A DNA stretch of 64,000 nt, from contig DASRBI010000013.1 in NCBI GenBank assembly GCA_035685165.1, positions 1 to 64,000 on the forward strand, written 5' to 3'. Source of the DNA: DATFDN01 sp035685165. Its GTDB lineage: Bacteria; Pseudomonadota; Alphaproteobacteria; Acetobacterales; Acetobacteraceae. Positions 42,368-50,953 of this stretch are shown in pieces. Both the position numbers and the translations under genes were made by a program. Below the pieces are notes generated by a model, which was not told the DNA's origin, did no database searches, and worked only from the letters and a program-made list of their open reading frames with translations. Positions within the stretch are counted from its first letter, which is position 1. Each line of letters begins with the position of its first letter.

Positions 42368-43138
42368 ATGGCCTACAGTCCCGACTACCGGACCTATCCG
42401 GGCGCACCGGCGAGCGCGGCGGCCGCATCTGTCCTGGATGCGGGCCTTCGCGCCTACATGCTGCGCGTCTACAACTGGATGACGTCCGGCCTGCTGCTGA
42501 CCGGCATCGTGGCCTACGCGATCGCCAATACGCAGCTCATCGACGCCTTCTATCCGGTGGTGTCGACCCCCTATGGCGTGACGCGCACCGCCAGCCCGCT
42601 CGCGCTGCTCGCGATGTTCGCCCCGCTCGCCTTCGTGCTGGTGCTGAGCTTCGGCGTGAACAGGCTCTCGCGCACCGCCGCGCAGACGCTCTATTGGCTG
42701 TTCGCCGCCGCCATGGGGGCAAGCCTCAGCAACATCTTCCTGCGCTACACCGGTACCTCGATCGCGCGGGTGTTCTTCATCACCGCGGGCACCTTCGCGG
42801 CGATGAGCATCTACGGCTACACCACGCGCAGCGACCTGAGTCGCTGGGGCAGCTTCCTCATCATGGGGCTGATCGGCGTGATCCTGGCGAGCGTCGTCAA
42901 CATCTTCGTGCACAGCACCGGGCTGCAGTTTGTGCTGAGCATCGCGGGCGTGCTGGTGTTCACCGGGCTTACCGCCTTCGACACGCAGCGGATCAAGGCG
43001 ACCTATGTTCAGTTCGCCTACGCCGAAGGGCCGGACGGCGCCGCGAAGCGCAGCGTCTATGACGCGCTGAGCCTATATTTGAACTTCATCAACCTGTTCC
43101 TGCTGCTGCTGCAGCTTTTCGGCAGCGAACGGCGCTAA
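42368..43138 (+). CDS. Bax inhibitor-1 family membrane protein
   Basis: The 256-residue protein has seven hydrophobic helices in the BI-1/YccA/YbhL pattern, starting RAYMLRVYNWMTSGLLLTGIVAYA and ending YDALSLYLNFINLFLLLLQLF, both strong family marks. Bacterial members include pH-sensitive calcium-leak proteins (BsYetJ); the physiological role here is unknown. AGGGAGA upstream supports the ATG at 42368. A strong intrinsic terminator follows 24 bp after the stop. Confidence 0.93.
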   Translation: MAYSPDYRTYPGAPASAAAASVLDAGLRAYMLRVYNWMTSGLLLTGIVAYAIANTQLIDAFYPVVSTPYGVTRTASPLALLAMFAPLAFVLVLSFGVNRLSRTAAQTLYWLFAAAMGASLSNIFLRYTGTSIARVFFITAGTFAAMSIYGYTTRSDLSRWGSFLIMGLIGVILASVVNIFVHSTGLQFVLSIAGVLVFTGLTAFDTQRIKATYVQFAYAEGPDGAAKRSVYDALSLYLNFINLFLLLLQLFGSERR

Positions 43139-43162
43139 TCCGGCATCGCTTTCGTAGTTGCC

Positions 43163-43194
43163 GCGGGCGGCCTTGGGGCCGCCCGCTTCTTTTT
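43163..43194 (+). terminator. Rho-independent terminator after the BI-1 gene
   Basis: A perfect 10-bp GC stem, GCGGGCGGCC (43163-43172) with GGCCGCCCGC (43177-43186), closes a TTGG loop and is followed directly by TTCTTTTT. It lies just after the BI-1 stop and is the clearest terminator in the window. Confidence 0.92.
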
Positions 43195-43263
43195 GGGCTT
43201 TCGTGTTTGGCGCTGGAGCTCGGACGGGCGTCCGCACAGGCAAGAGATCGTCTCCCCGATGTC

Positions 43264-43289
43264 GTCATTCCCGCGAAAGCGGGAACCCA
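43264..43289. repeat. GTCATTCCCGCG-type palindromic repeat, short copy
   Basis: The unit contains GTCATTCCCGC-GAAA-GCGGGAACCCA. It lies between the BI-1 terminator and the glmS stop. A longer relative with both ends is found at 60606-60686. Such units are abundant in several alphaproteobacterial genomes. Confidence 0.7.
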
Positions 43290-43335
43290 AACGAGCATCC
43301 TGCAGCCGGCCCGCGTGCCCCTACGCGGTGCGCCC

Positions 43336-45159
43336 TCATTCCACCGTCACCGACTTCGCGAGATTGCGCGGCTGATCTACATCCGTGCCTTTCAGCACCG
43401 CGACATAATAGGCAAGCATCTGCACCGGCACGGCGTGCAGGATCGGAGCGACGAACGGATCGACCTCGGGCAGCACCACGGTCTCCGTGGCGATATCGCG
43501 CAGGCGGGCGGCGCCGGCGGGATCGCTGAACACGACAAGCTGGCCGCCACGGGCCGCCGCCTCGTAGAGATTGGAAGCGGTCTTTTCGAACAGCGGGCCG
43601 GAAGGGGCGATCGCGATCACCGGCACGTCGCGGTCGATCAGGGCGATCGGGCCGTGCTTCATCTCTCCGGCCGCATAGGCCTCTGCATGGATGTAGCTGA
43701 TCTCCTTGAGCTTCAGCGCGCCTTCGAGCGCGATCGGGAAGCAGTTGCCGCGCCCGAGATAGAGAACGTCGCGCGCTTGCGCGATGCGGGCGGCGACCTC
43801 CTGGATGCGCTCGCCGGCTTCCAGCACCTCGGCGGCGCGGCTCGGCACTTCCAGCAGCGCCGCGGTGAGCGAGGCTTCCTGTGCGGCGTTGATGGCGTCG
43901 CGCGCGCGCCCGGCGGCGATGGCAAGGCAGGCGAGCACGGAAAGCTGCGCGGTAAATGCCTTGGTGCTGGCCACGCCGATCTCGGGGCCGGCCACCGTCT
44001 CCAGCACCGCCTCGGACTCGCGCGCCATGCTGCTTTCGGGAACGTTGACGACCGAGAGCACGTGCTGGCCCTGCTCGCGCATGTAGCGGAGTGCTGCGAG
44101 CGTATCGGCGGTTTCGCCGGACTGGCTCACCAGCAGGCCGAGCCCGCCCCGCTCGAGCGGCGGCGTGCGGTAGCGGAACTCGCTCGCCACGTCGCCGTCG
44201 GCTGGAATGCGTGCCACCGCCTCGAACCACCAGCGCCCTACCAGCCCGGCGTAGAAGGCCGAGCCGCAAGCGCTCAGCGTGATACGCGGAATGCGGGCGA
44301 AATCGAACGGCAGGGCAGGGAGGTTCACCGCGCGCGTGCCGGGATCAACCATCCGGTGCAGCGTGTCGCCGATCACCGCCGGATGCTCGTGCAGCTCCTT
44401 TTCCATAAAATGGCGGTAGTTGCCCTTGCCGATCGCAGCACCCGTGAGGCGGGTGAGCTTTACCTCGCGCGCCACCTCCGCCCCGTCGCGGTCGAAGAAG
44501 CGGGCGCCCTTGCGATCGACCACCGTCCAGTCGCCGTCATGCAGGTAGGCGATGCGGCGCGTCAGCGGAGCGAGCGCCAACCCGTCGGAGCCGACAAACA
44601 TCTCGTTGTCTCCGAAACCGACGGCGAGCGGTGCGCCGTTCTGCGCGCCGATGATCAGCTCAGGGTGGCCCGCGAAGATCATCGCCAGCGCGTAAGCCCC
44701 GTGCAGGCGGCGGAATGCCGCGCCCGCCGCGCTGACCGGGTCCATGCCGCGCTTGAGGTGCAGGTCGACAAGCTGCGCCACCGTCTCGGTGTCGGTCTCG
44801 GTGGAGAACTCCTGCCCCTCGGATTCCAGCTCGGCGCGCAGCTCGGCATGGTTCTCGATGATGCCGTTGTGCACGACCGAGACACGCGCCGTTCCGTGCG
44901 GGTGCGCGTTGCCCTCGGTCGGCGCGCCGTGCGTCGCCCATCGGGTGTGGCCGATCCCGGTGGTGCCGGGCAGCGGGACACGGTCGAGCACGGCGGCGAG
45001 ATTGGTGAGCTTGCCCTCGGCGCGGCGCCGCTCGATGTGGCCGTTCACCAGGGTCGCCAGCCCCGCGCTGTCATAGCCGCGGTATTCGAGCCGCCGCAGC
45101 GCCTCGAGCAGCAGGGGCGCCGCGGGACGGCTGCCGATCACTCCGATGATGCCGCACAT
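43336..45159 (-). CDS. glmS: Glutamine--fructose-6-phosphate aminotransferase (isomerizing)
   Basis: The 607-residue enzyme makes glucosamine 6-phosphate, the entry to peptidoglycan and LPS amino sugars. The N-terminal glutaminase domain starts MCGIIGVIGSR with the Cys nucleophile at position 2; GHTRWATHGAPTEGNAHPH is the substrate loop. Two SIS isomerase domains follow (SACGSAFYAGLVGRWWFE, SQSGETADTLAALRY, the second near LYLGRGNCFPIALEGALKLKE) and the end LAKSVTVE is canonical. The start shares a base with the glmU stop (TGATG). Confidence 0.98.
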   Translation of the reverse strand: MCGIIGVIGSRPAAPLLLEALRRLEYRGYDSAGLATLVNGHIERRRAEGKLTNLAAVLDRVPLPGTTGIGHTRWATHGAPTEGNAHPHGTARVSVVHNGIIENHAELRAELESEGQEFSTETDTETVAQLVDLHLKRGMDPVSAAGAAFRRLHGAYALAMIFAGHPELIIGAQNGAPLAVGFGDNEMFVGSDGLALAPLTRRIAYLHDGDWTVVDRKGARFFDRDGAEVAREVKLTRLTGAAIGKGNYRHFMEKELHEHPAVIGDTLHRMVDPGTRAVNLPALPFDFARIPRITLSACGSAFYAGLVGRWWFEAVARIPADGDVASEFRYRTPPLERGGLGLLVSQSGETADTLAALRYMREQGQHVLSVVNVPESSMARESEAVLETVAGPEIGVASTKAFTAQLSVLACLAIAAGRARDAINAAQEASLTAALLEVPSRAAEVLEAGERIQEVAARIAQARDVLYLGRGNCFPIALEGALKLKEISYIHAEAYAAGEMKHGPIALIDRDVPVIAIAPSGPLFEKTASNLYEAAARGGQLVVFSDPAGAARLRDIATETVVLPEVDPFVAPILHAVPVQMLAYYVAVLKGTDVDQPRNLAKSVTVE

Positions 45160-46478
45160 CAGCCTTTCTTTCCCTTGTTCATCTCGCGGAACATTGCCGC
45201 GCGCTCGGGCAGCACGGACTGCCGCGCGCGGGCGAAGGCGAGCGCGTCCGGCTCGACATCCTTGGTGATCACGCTGCCCGCAGCCACGATCGCGCCGTCA
45301 CCGACAGTGACGGGCGCGACCAAGGCGGCGTTGGAGCCGATGAAGGCGCCCTTGCCGATCCGGGTGCGGTGCTTGGCGAAGCCGTCATAGTTGCAGGTGA
45401 TCGTGCCGGCGCCGATGTTCGACCCACCGCCCACCTCGGAATCGCCCAGGTAAGCGAGGTGGTTCGCCTTGGCGCCGCGGCCCATCCGTGTCGCCTTCAG
45501 CTCAACGAAATTGCCGATATGCACCTGGGACTCCAGCTCGGCGCCCGGGCGCAGCCGCGCGAACGGCCCGATGATGCAGTCCTCGCCGATCGTGCAGCCC
45601 TCCAGATGGCTGAACGGATTGATCTGCGTGCCGCGGCCGACGCGCACGCCGGGGCCGAACACGACGTTCGGGCCGATCGTCACGTCCGCTGCGAGTTCGG
45701 TGTCAGCGCTGAGGAACACCGAGGCGGGATCGGTCATCGTCACCCCCGCATCCATCGCCGCCGCGCGCAGCCAGCCCTGCATGGTCGCCTCGGCGGCGGC
45801 GAGCTCCGCGCGCGAATTGATCCCTGCCACCTCAGCGGGCGACGCCTCCACCCATGCCACGCGCTCGCCTTCGGCACGGGCGTGCGCCACGACATCGGTC
45901 AGGTAGAATTCGCGGCTCGCGTTGTCGTTGCGGACGCTGTGCAACCAGCGCCGCAGGTCCGCCGCCGCGGCGCAGAACACGCCCGCATTGCAGAGATCGA
46001 CCGCGCGTTCTGCGTCACCCGCATCGGCGTATTCGACGATGGCGTTGACGTAGCCTTGATCGGTCAGCACGCGGCCGTAGCGGGCGGGGTTCTCGGGCCG
46101 CATGGCGAGCAGCACCAGCGCGGCGTCGCCCTCGGCCCGCCGCTCGAGCAAGCGGCGCAGGGTTGCCGGGCGGATCAGCGGATTGTCGGCATAGAGCACC
46201 GCGACGTCGCCGTCCGCGAAGGCGGGCGCGGCCTGCTGGGCAGCGTGGGCGGTGCCGAGGCGCTCCTTTTGCACGAAGCAGCGGTGCGGCGCGGCCGCTT
46301 CGGCCACCGCCTCCATGCCGGGGCCGATGACGACGGCGATGCGATCGAAAACCTGCTCGCAACTCGTGATCAGATGCCGCAGCATGGGCCAGCCGGCGAT
46401 CCTGTGCAGGGCCTTCGGCGCCGCCGACTTCATGCGCGTGCCGTGTCCGGCGGCGAGAATGACTGCGGTGGTCGTCAT
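45159..46478 (-). CDS. glmU: Bifunctional N-acetylglucosamine-1-phosphate uridyltransferase / glucosamine-1-phosphate acetyltransferase
   Basis: This 439-residue enzyme makes UDP-GlcNAc. The N-terminal pyrophosphorylase has VILAAGHGTRMKSAAPKALH and LYADNPLI, where Asn replaces the more usual Gly/Asp pattern of YGDxPL. The C-terminal left-handed beta-helix acetyltransferase shows hexapeptide repeats, ELKATRMGRGAKANHLAYLGDSEVG and NIGAGTITCNYDG. AAGGA with a 6-nt spacer supports the ATG at 46478 over a GTG three bases earlier. It is operonic with glmS, and divergent from gph. Confidence 0.97.
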   Translation of the reverse strand: MTTTAVILAAGHGTRMKSAAPKALHRIAGWPMLRHLITSCEQVFDRIAVVIGPGMEAVAEAAAPHRCFVQKERLGTAHAAQQAAPAFADGDVAVLYADNPLIRPATLRRLLERRAEGDAALVLLAMRPENPARYGRVLTDQGYVNAIVEYADAGDAERAVDLCNAGVFCAAAADLRRWLHSVRNDNASREFYLTDVVAHARAEGERVAWVEASPAEVAGINSRAELAAAEATMQGWLRAAAMDAGVTMTDPASVFLSADTELAADVTIGPNVVFGPGVRVGRGTQINPFSHLEGCTIGEDCIIGPFARLRPGAELESQVHIGNFVELKATRMGRGAKANHLAYLGDSEVGGGSNIGAGTITCNYDGFAKHRTRIGKGAFIGSNAALVAPVTVGDGAIVAAGSVITKDVEPDALAFARARQSVLPERAAMFREMNKGKKG

Positions 46479-46543
46479 CACGTGTCCTTGAGAGCGGGAT
46501 GGTCGGGTAGCGGGCCGGGCGAACTCAAGTCAAAGCGCAACTT

Positions 46544-46585
46544 ATGACCAAAACATCATATCAAAGAGGAAACCGCGCTGACTGA
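46544..46585 (+). CDS. Possible 13-residue leader ORF overlapping the gph start
   Basis: ATG at 46544 opens a short frame reading MTKTSYQRGNRAD, which stops at TGA 46583-46585, eight bases beyond the start of gph. It contains the gph ribosome-binding site. It may be a translated leader or chance. It also marks where a single indel would have joined an ATG to the gph frame. Confidence 0.25.
   Translation: MTKTSYQRGNRAD
46565..46580 (+). promoter_or_regulatory. Ribosome-binding site and CTG start of gph
   Basis: AGAGGA (46565-46570) stands seven bases before CTG at 46578-46580. No ATG, GTG or TTG exists in the gph frame between the upstream stop (46545-46547) and the essential DLDGT motif, so CTG is the best-supported initiator. 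Confidence 0.6.
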
Positions 46586-47288
46586 GCTGCCGCCCACGCT
46601 TGTTCTGGACCTCGACGGCACGATCGTCGACTCCGCGCCCGATCTGGCCGCGGCGCTGAACCGGCTGATGCACGCGCGCGGGCTGGCGCCGTTCGGCCTC
46701 GAGGAGACCAAGCGGATGATCGGCGACGGGGTGGGGGCGCTGATCGAACGGGCCTTCGCGCGCCGCGGGCTGCGGCCGGATGCCGCCGCGGTGGCCGATT
46801 TCGTCGCCGATTACGGGCGGGCCTATGCCCGCGCGACGCGGCTCTTTCCCGGTGTCGCCGAAACCCTGGCCGGGCTGCGCGAACGCGGCTGGCGGCTTGC
46901 GGTCTGCACCAACAAGCTCGCGCAGCCGGCGCGCGATCTTCTGGATGCGCTCAGGATCGGCGGCCTGTTCGCCGCGATCGGCGGCGGCGACAGTTTCCCG
47001 GTACGCAAGCCCGATCCGGCGCACCTGCTCGCCACCCTGAAAGCGGCGGGCGGCAGTCCGGTGCGCGCCGTCATGGTGGGGGACCATCGCAACGACGTCA
47101 TCGCCGCGCGGGGGGCGGGCCTGCCCTGTGTGTTCGCCGCCTGGGGTTACGGGCCGCCCGAGATGGCGGAGGGCGTCGCCGCGGTGGCGCACGCGTTCGG
47201 CGAGATTCCGGCGATTGCGGCGCATTTACTCTCCCTCTCCGCCCCTGGGGCGGGGAGGAAGAATAATCGCGAGGACAGAACCCCCTAG
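46578..47288 (+). CDS. gph: Phosphoglycolate phosphatase (HAD family), apparent CTG start
   Basis: This 236-residue HAD hydrolase should dephosphorylate 2-phosphoglycolate. Motif I is LVLDLDGTIVDSAPDL near the N-terminus (nucleophile Asp at about residue 10), motif II VCTNK, motif III Lys in VRKPDPAHLL, and motif IV MVGDHRNDVIAA. A call at the first in-frame ATG (46668) would remove motif I and give a dead protein; starting at CTG 46578, which has an ideal Shine-Dalgarno, restores the usual N-terminus. The last 20 or so residues are encoded by a palindromic repeat and look non-native. It is divergent from glmU. Confidence 0.85.
   Translation: MTELPPTLVLDLDGTIVDSAPDLAAALNRLMHARGLAPFGLEETKRMIGDGVGALIERAFARRGLRPDAAAVADFVADYGRAYARATRLFPGVAETLAGLRERGWRLAVCTNKLAQPARDLLDALRIGGLFAAIGGGDSFPVRKPDPAHLLATLKAAGGSPVRAVMVGDHRNDVIAARGAGLPCVFAAWGYGPPEMAEGVAAVAHAFGEIPAIAAHLLSLSAPGAGRKNNREDRTP
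47231..47258. repeat. Palindromic repeat inside the 3' end of gph
   Basis: CTCCCTCTCCGCCCC followed by TGGGGCGGGGAG forms a GC hairpin related to the unit at 18159-18186. Here it lies within the gph reading frame and supplies its C-terminal codons. Confidence 0.6.
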
Positions 47289-47527
47289 TCGCAGGGGCAG
47301 CCCGCGGTGGGGCCGCCGTCGCCGCGGATGACGTGATGGTCGATCCACTCCGAGACGAGCCGCCGCGCCTCGGCGATCGAGGCCTCCGGGTGGTGGATGC
47401 GATAGAGCGAGGTGCAGGCCTGGAACGCGCTCATGTCGTCGATGCCGCGCTGCCGCAGCTCGCGATAGGCGGTCACGACGGCGCGCTCGCAGCGGCGGGC
47501 GATCGGGGGGATGCTGTCGTTGCCCAT
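47285..47527 (-). CDS. Small hypothetical protein with C-terminal CPC motif
   Basis: This 80-residue protein has a helical N-terminal part (IARRCERAVVTAYRELRQRGIDDMSAFQACTSLYRIHHP) and ends GCPCD. The composition is that of a real cytosolic protein, with ordinary codon use for the genome and a clean ATG at 47527. I do not recognise the family. The clustered Cys residues could bind metal. Its 3' end overlaps the gph stop by four bases on the other strand. Confidence 0.65.
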   Translation of the reverse strand: MGNDSIPPIARRCERAVVTAYRELRQRGIDDMSAFQACTSLYRIHHPEASIAEARRLVSEWIDHHVIRGDGGPTAGCPCD

Positions 47528-47622
47528 CGGGCGGGCGGCTCCAGTTAAGAATTACTCGCAACTCGCGCCTAGACTACCCGCGCGCGGACCAGCAAGTAAA
47601 TGCAAAACATTGCCGGTCGGAG

Positions 47623-48249
47623 CTAGTTCAGCTTGACCGAGAATCCGCGCGCCGTGGCCGGGCGGGCCATCATGCGCTCGTACCAGCGCCCCACGTTCGG
47701 ATACTCGGCGAAATCGACCTTGTGCCGCTCGTGCCGCCATGCCCAGCCGAGAATCGCGAAATCGGCAACCGACACCTCGCCGGCGACGTACTCGACCTCG
47801 CCGAGACGCTTGTCGAGCACCGAATAGAGCCGGCGCGTTTCCTTGGAATACCGCTCCAGCCCGTAGCGCCGGTCCTGCTCGTTCTCGACCTGAAGAAAAT
47901 GATGCACCTGTCCGGGCATCGGACCGAAACCGCCCATCTGCCACATCAGCCATTCATAGACAGGCACCCGGGCGCGCAGGTCGCGCGGCAGGAACCTGCC
48001 GGTCTTTTCGCCGAGATAAAGCAGGATGGCGCCGGACTCGAAAATGCTGATCGGCGCTCCGCCCGGCCCTTCGGGATCGACGATGGCCGGAATACGGTTG
48101 TTCGGGCTGATCTTCAGGAAGGCGGGGTCGAACTGCTCGCCCTTTGAGATGTTCACCGGATGGACGCTGTAGGGAAGGCCCATCTCCTCCAGCGCCACGC
48201 TGATCTTCCGTCCGTTCGGGGTGTCCCAGGTCCATAGTTCGATCGGCAT
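47623..48249 (-). CDS. Glutathione S-transferase (Nu-class/YfcG-like)
   Basis: The 208-residue protein has a thioredoxin-like N-terminal domain with LWTWDTPNGRKISVALEEMGLPYSVHPVNI, NNRIPAIVDP (cis-Pro) and the Glu-Ser of IFESGAILLYLGEKTG that binds the gamma-glutamyl group. A helical C-terminal domain starting at WLMWQMGGFGPM follows. The TPNGRK start is characteristic of the YfcG/YghU disulfide-reductase GSTs. AAGGA with a 7-nt spacer sets the ATG at 48249. It follows the nitroreductase gene closely and is probably co-transcribed. Confidence 0.92.
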   Translation of the reverse strand: MPIELWTWDTPNGRKISVALEEMGLPYSVHPVNISKGEQFDPAFLKISPNNRIPAIVDPEGPGGAPISIFESGAILLYLGEKTGRFLPRDLRARVPVYEWLMWQMGGFGPMPGQVHHFLQVENEQDRRYGLERYSKETRRLYSVLDKRLGEVEYVAGEVSVADFAILGWAWRHERHKVDFAEYPNVGRWYERMMARPATARGFSVKLN

Positions 48250-48272
48250 CGCTTCATCCTTTTCGCGCAAAC

Positions 48273-48830
48273 TCAGGCCCATACGCGCACATGCTCGGCC
48301 GGCTCAGGCCGCCGTGCGGGCGAGGCGCCGCCCGTTTCGGTGCCGATGTAGAGGAATCCCACGATCGCGTCGTGCTCGGAAAGCCCGAACGCGCGCTTGA
48401 CCATCGGATCATAGGCCGGCCCGCCCGTCTTCCACATGGCGCCGAACCCGGCTGCCTGCGCCGCCAGCATCACGTTCTCCGCCGCCGCACCGGCCGAGAG
48501 AAGCTGCTCGACCTCCGGGATTTTGTGCCCGGGCTGCAGCTTGGCGGCGGCGACCACGATCACCGGCGCCCGCAGCGCCTTCGCCCGCTCGCGGGCCAGC
48601 TCTTCCTCCGGTGCATCGGGCTGACGCGCGTGCAGGGAGCCCGCGAGCACCTCGCCGAATGCCTCGCGGCGCTCCTCGGGGATCACGATGAACTCCCAGG
48701 GACGGAGCCGCCCGTGGTCGGGCGCGCGCAGGGCGGCGCGCAGGATGGCGTCGAGCGTGGGTTGGTCGGGGCCCGGCGGCCCGAGCTTGGTGGCGGAATA
48801 GCGGTTCAGCAGCAGATCCATCGCGTTCAT
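48273..48830 (-). CDS. Nitroreductase family protein (YdjA-like)
   Basis: This 185-residue FMN-dependent oxidoreductase of the compact YdjA branch shows LLLNRYSATKLGPPGPDQ at the N-terminus, APDHGRLRPWEFIVI, and SAGAAAENVMLAAQAAGFGAMWKTG, which shape the FMN pocket. It probably reduces quinones or nitro compounds with NAD(P)H. The ATG at 48830 gives normal length. It precedes the GST gene by 23 bp; together they suggest a small detoxification unit. Confidence 0.9.
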   Translation of the reverse strand: MNAMDLLLNRYSATKLGPPGPDQPTLDAILRAALRAPDHGRLRPWEFIVIPEERREAFGEVLAGSLHARQPDAPEEELARERAKALRAPVIVVAAAKLQPGHKIPEVEQLLSAGAAAENVMLAAQAAGFGAMWKTGGPAYDPMVKRAFGLSEHDAIVGFLYIGTETGGASPARRPEPAEHVRVWA

Positions 48831-48912
48831 GGCGGGGCTCCGTCGTTGCTCGCCTCTACCAGCCTGTCGGATTCGGGGTGATCGAGTAAGGAGGGTCCTC
48901 GGGGGCGGCGGG

Positions 48913-49041
48913 TCACTGGGCCTGTAGAAGGGCGATCCGCCGACAATTGTAGGCGAGAGCCGTCAGCGTCCACTCGGTGGTGACGTTTTTGATGCCGCGC
49001 AGGTGGAAGTGGGTGAACCCCATGGCGCGCTCGAGCTTGGT
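48913..49041 (-). pseudogene. C-terminal remnant of an IS5/IS1182-type transposase
   Basis: The minus strand encodes about 42 residues ending in a TGA at 48913-48915. It reads like the tail of a DDE transposase, with LERAMGFTHFHLRGIKNV, then EWTLTALAYNCRRIALLQ. The frame loses recognisable similarity upstream of about 49041. No catalytic residues, inverted ends or target duplication are visible, so this is a dead fragment. It lies in a 386-bp gap (48831-49216) that has no other gene. Confidence 0.7.
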
Positions 49042-49216
49042 GCCGTCGATCGACCCCGTGCCAAGCCGCGGCAGCCGGTCTCACGCGCCAGATCGGCTCG
49101 CCGCCGGCTGGAAGCTTGCCGGCGCCGTTCCACCCGGCCTCACGGCATAGCTAGCGCGAGACTAGCGGGCGTTCCCGCCTGGGCTCAAGCAATCGTGGGA
49201 AGAGACCGGCCGCCTC

Positions 49217-50815
49217 TCAATAGCCGAGCGCCAGACCGTCCTTGCGCGGATCGGACCCGCCGATCAGGCAGCCGCGCGCGCGGTCGATCCAGATCGCCTG
49301 CGCGCCGCCGTGCGGGCGGTCGATCTGCCGCACGATGTGGCCGAGCCGTGATAGCCGATCGGACAGCGCCGCGTCGATGCCGCGTTCCGCCTCGATCGCG
49401 CCAAGGCGGGGAAACAGCCGCGGCAGGTCGATCGCGGCCTGAACATCGAGCCCGTAGTCGAGCAGGTTCGTCAGGAAGAGCGACTGGCCCATCGGCTGGA
49501 AATGCCCGCCCATGACCCCGAACGGCATCACGGCCTTGCCGTCCTGCATCAGCATCCCCGGAATGATGGTGTGCATCGGGCGCTTGCGCGGCGCGATGCA
49601 GTTCGGGTGTCCGCGCTGCAGCCGGAATCCGAAGCCGCGATTGTGCAAGAGCACGCCCGAGCCTTCGGCGACGATCGCGGAGCCGAAGCCCTCGAACAGC
49701 GAGTTGATGAAGCTGCACGCGTTCCCATCGCGATCGACGACGCAGAGATAGACCGTGTCCTTGTGCGGCGGCACCACCGCGTCCCCCGCCTTCGGCAGAG
49801 CGCGCAACGCACGCGTGTCGTCGATCAGCGCGCGCAACCGGGCGAGATAGGCGGGATCGAGCAGGCGGGCGACGGGCACCTCCGTCTGGCGGGGATCGGC
49901 GAGGAAGGCGTCGCGATCATTGTAAGCAAGGCGCGCAGCCTCGATGTGGCGATGAAAGCGGATCGCCCCCATCGGCCCGTCAAGTGCTGGACCGAGCCCT
50001 TCAAGGATCCCGAGAATCATCAGCGTGATCAGGCCTTGGCCGCTAGGCGGGCACTGGACGACCTCGTGGGCGCGGAATGCCCGGCGGATCGGCGCGACGA
50101 ACTCCGCGGCGCTCAGCCCGTCGGCGAAGTCTTGCACGGTGTGCAGCCCGCCTCGCGCGCGCAGTGCGGCGACCATGTCGGCCGCGACCGCGCCCTCATA
50201 GAAGGCGCGCGCCCCGCCGCGGGCGACGGCGCGCAGGGTCTCGGCGAGCGCGGGATTGCGGATCAGGTCGCCTGCCTGCGGCACCTTGCCGCCCGGCAGC
50301 AGCGAGGTTGCCCCGGCGCGGCGGAGCTTCGCTTCGAAATAGGCGAAATCGAAGGCGACGCGGGGCTGCACGCGCCAGCCTTCCTCGGCGAGCCGGATCG
50401 CCGGCTGCAGCAACTCGTCGAGACCCTTCCGCCCGTGCGCGGCGAGCAGCGTCTCCCAGGCGGACAGCGCGCCGGGGATGGTAACGCTGTGGGCGGAGAT
50501 GGGGTCGAGCGCGGTGATGCCCTGAGCCTCGAACCACTCGATGCCTGTGGCGGCGGGCGCTCGGCCCGCTCCGTCGAGCGCGATCACCTCACCCGTGCCG
50601 GCCGGGGCGTAGAGGCAGAAACAGTCGCCGCCGATCCCCGTCGATTCGGGTTCGACGACGCATTGCACGGCGCACGCCGCAATCGCGGCGTCCACGGCGT
50701 TGCCACCGGCCCGCAGCACGTCGAGCGCGGCGAGGGTGGCCTCCGGGGTCGAGGTCGCAGCCATCGCGTTGGCGGCGAAGACCGGGCCGCGTCCCGGCAG
50801 CTGGAAGTCGCGCAT
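49217..50815 (-). CDS. ggt: Gamma-glutamyltransferase family protein
   Basis: The 532-residue Ntn-hydrolase should be processed into two subunits by autocleavage before Thr354 (HKDTVYLCVVD). Other marks are the N-terminal AANAMAATSTPEATLAALDVLRAGGNAVDAA, EPESTGIGGDCF, and NRGFGFRLQRGHPN in the small subunit, where family members have a lid or substrate loop. No signal peptide is visible, unlike periplasmic GGTs, so a cytosolic GGT or an acylase-like relative is possible. It is flanked by the transposase scrap and by relic DNA. Confidence 0.9.
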   Translation of the reverse strand: MRDFQLPGRGPVFAANAMAATSTPEATLAALDVLRAGGNAVDAAIAACAVQCVVEPESTGIGGDCFCLYAPAGTGEVIALDGAGRAPAATGIEWFEAQGITALDPISAHSVTIPGALSAWETLLAAHGRKGLDELLQPAIRLAEEGWRVQPRVAFDFAYFEAKLRRAGATSLLPGGKVPQAGDLIRNPALAETLRAVARGGARAFYEGAVAADMVAALRARGGLHTVQDFADGLSAAEFVAPIRRAFRAHEVVQCPPSGQGLITLMILGILEGLGPALDGPMGAIRFHRHIEAARLAYNDRDAFLADPRQTEVPVARLLDPAYLARLRALIDDTRALRALPKAGDAVVPPHKDTVYLCVVDRDGNACSFINSLFEGFGSAIVAEGSGVLLHNRGFGFRLQRGHPNCIAPRKRPMHTIIPGMLMQDGKAVMPFGVMGGHFQPMGQSLFLTNLLDYGLDVQAAIDLPRLFPRLGAIEAERGIDAALSDRLSRLGHIVRQIDRPHGGAQAIWIDRARGCLIGGSDPRKDGLALGY

Positions 50816-50953
50816 CGGCCGCTCCGTTCGAGACGGTCCGGAAACTGGCGGCTCATGCGGCGTATGACAAGCTGATGACGGTCGTCGCGGCTGGATTACA
50901 GCGCTGCATGCGGCTCAATGAATGCACGCGAGGCGGTATCGGAGCTGACTTCT

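Noticed and set aside
41096..42913. Open frame of about 600 codons on the minus strand over the FtsX permease and BI-1 genes
   Set aside because: The product is His/Arg/Gln-rich with no domain, and it lies antisense to two clear membrane-protein genes.
50873..50885. Partial copy of the TetR operator (ATGACGGTCGTC) upstream of ggt
   Set aside because: Only one arm is complete and no regulator gene adjoins; chance similarity is likely.
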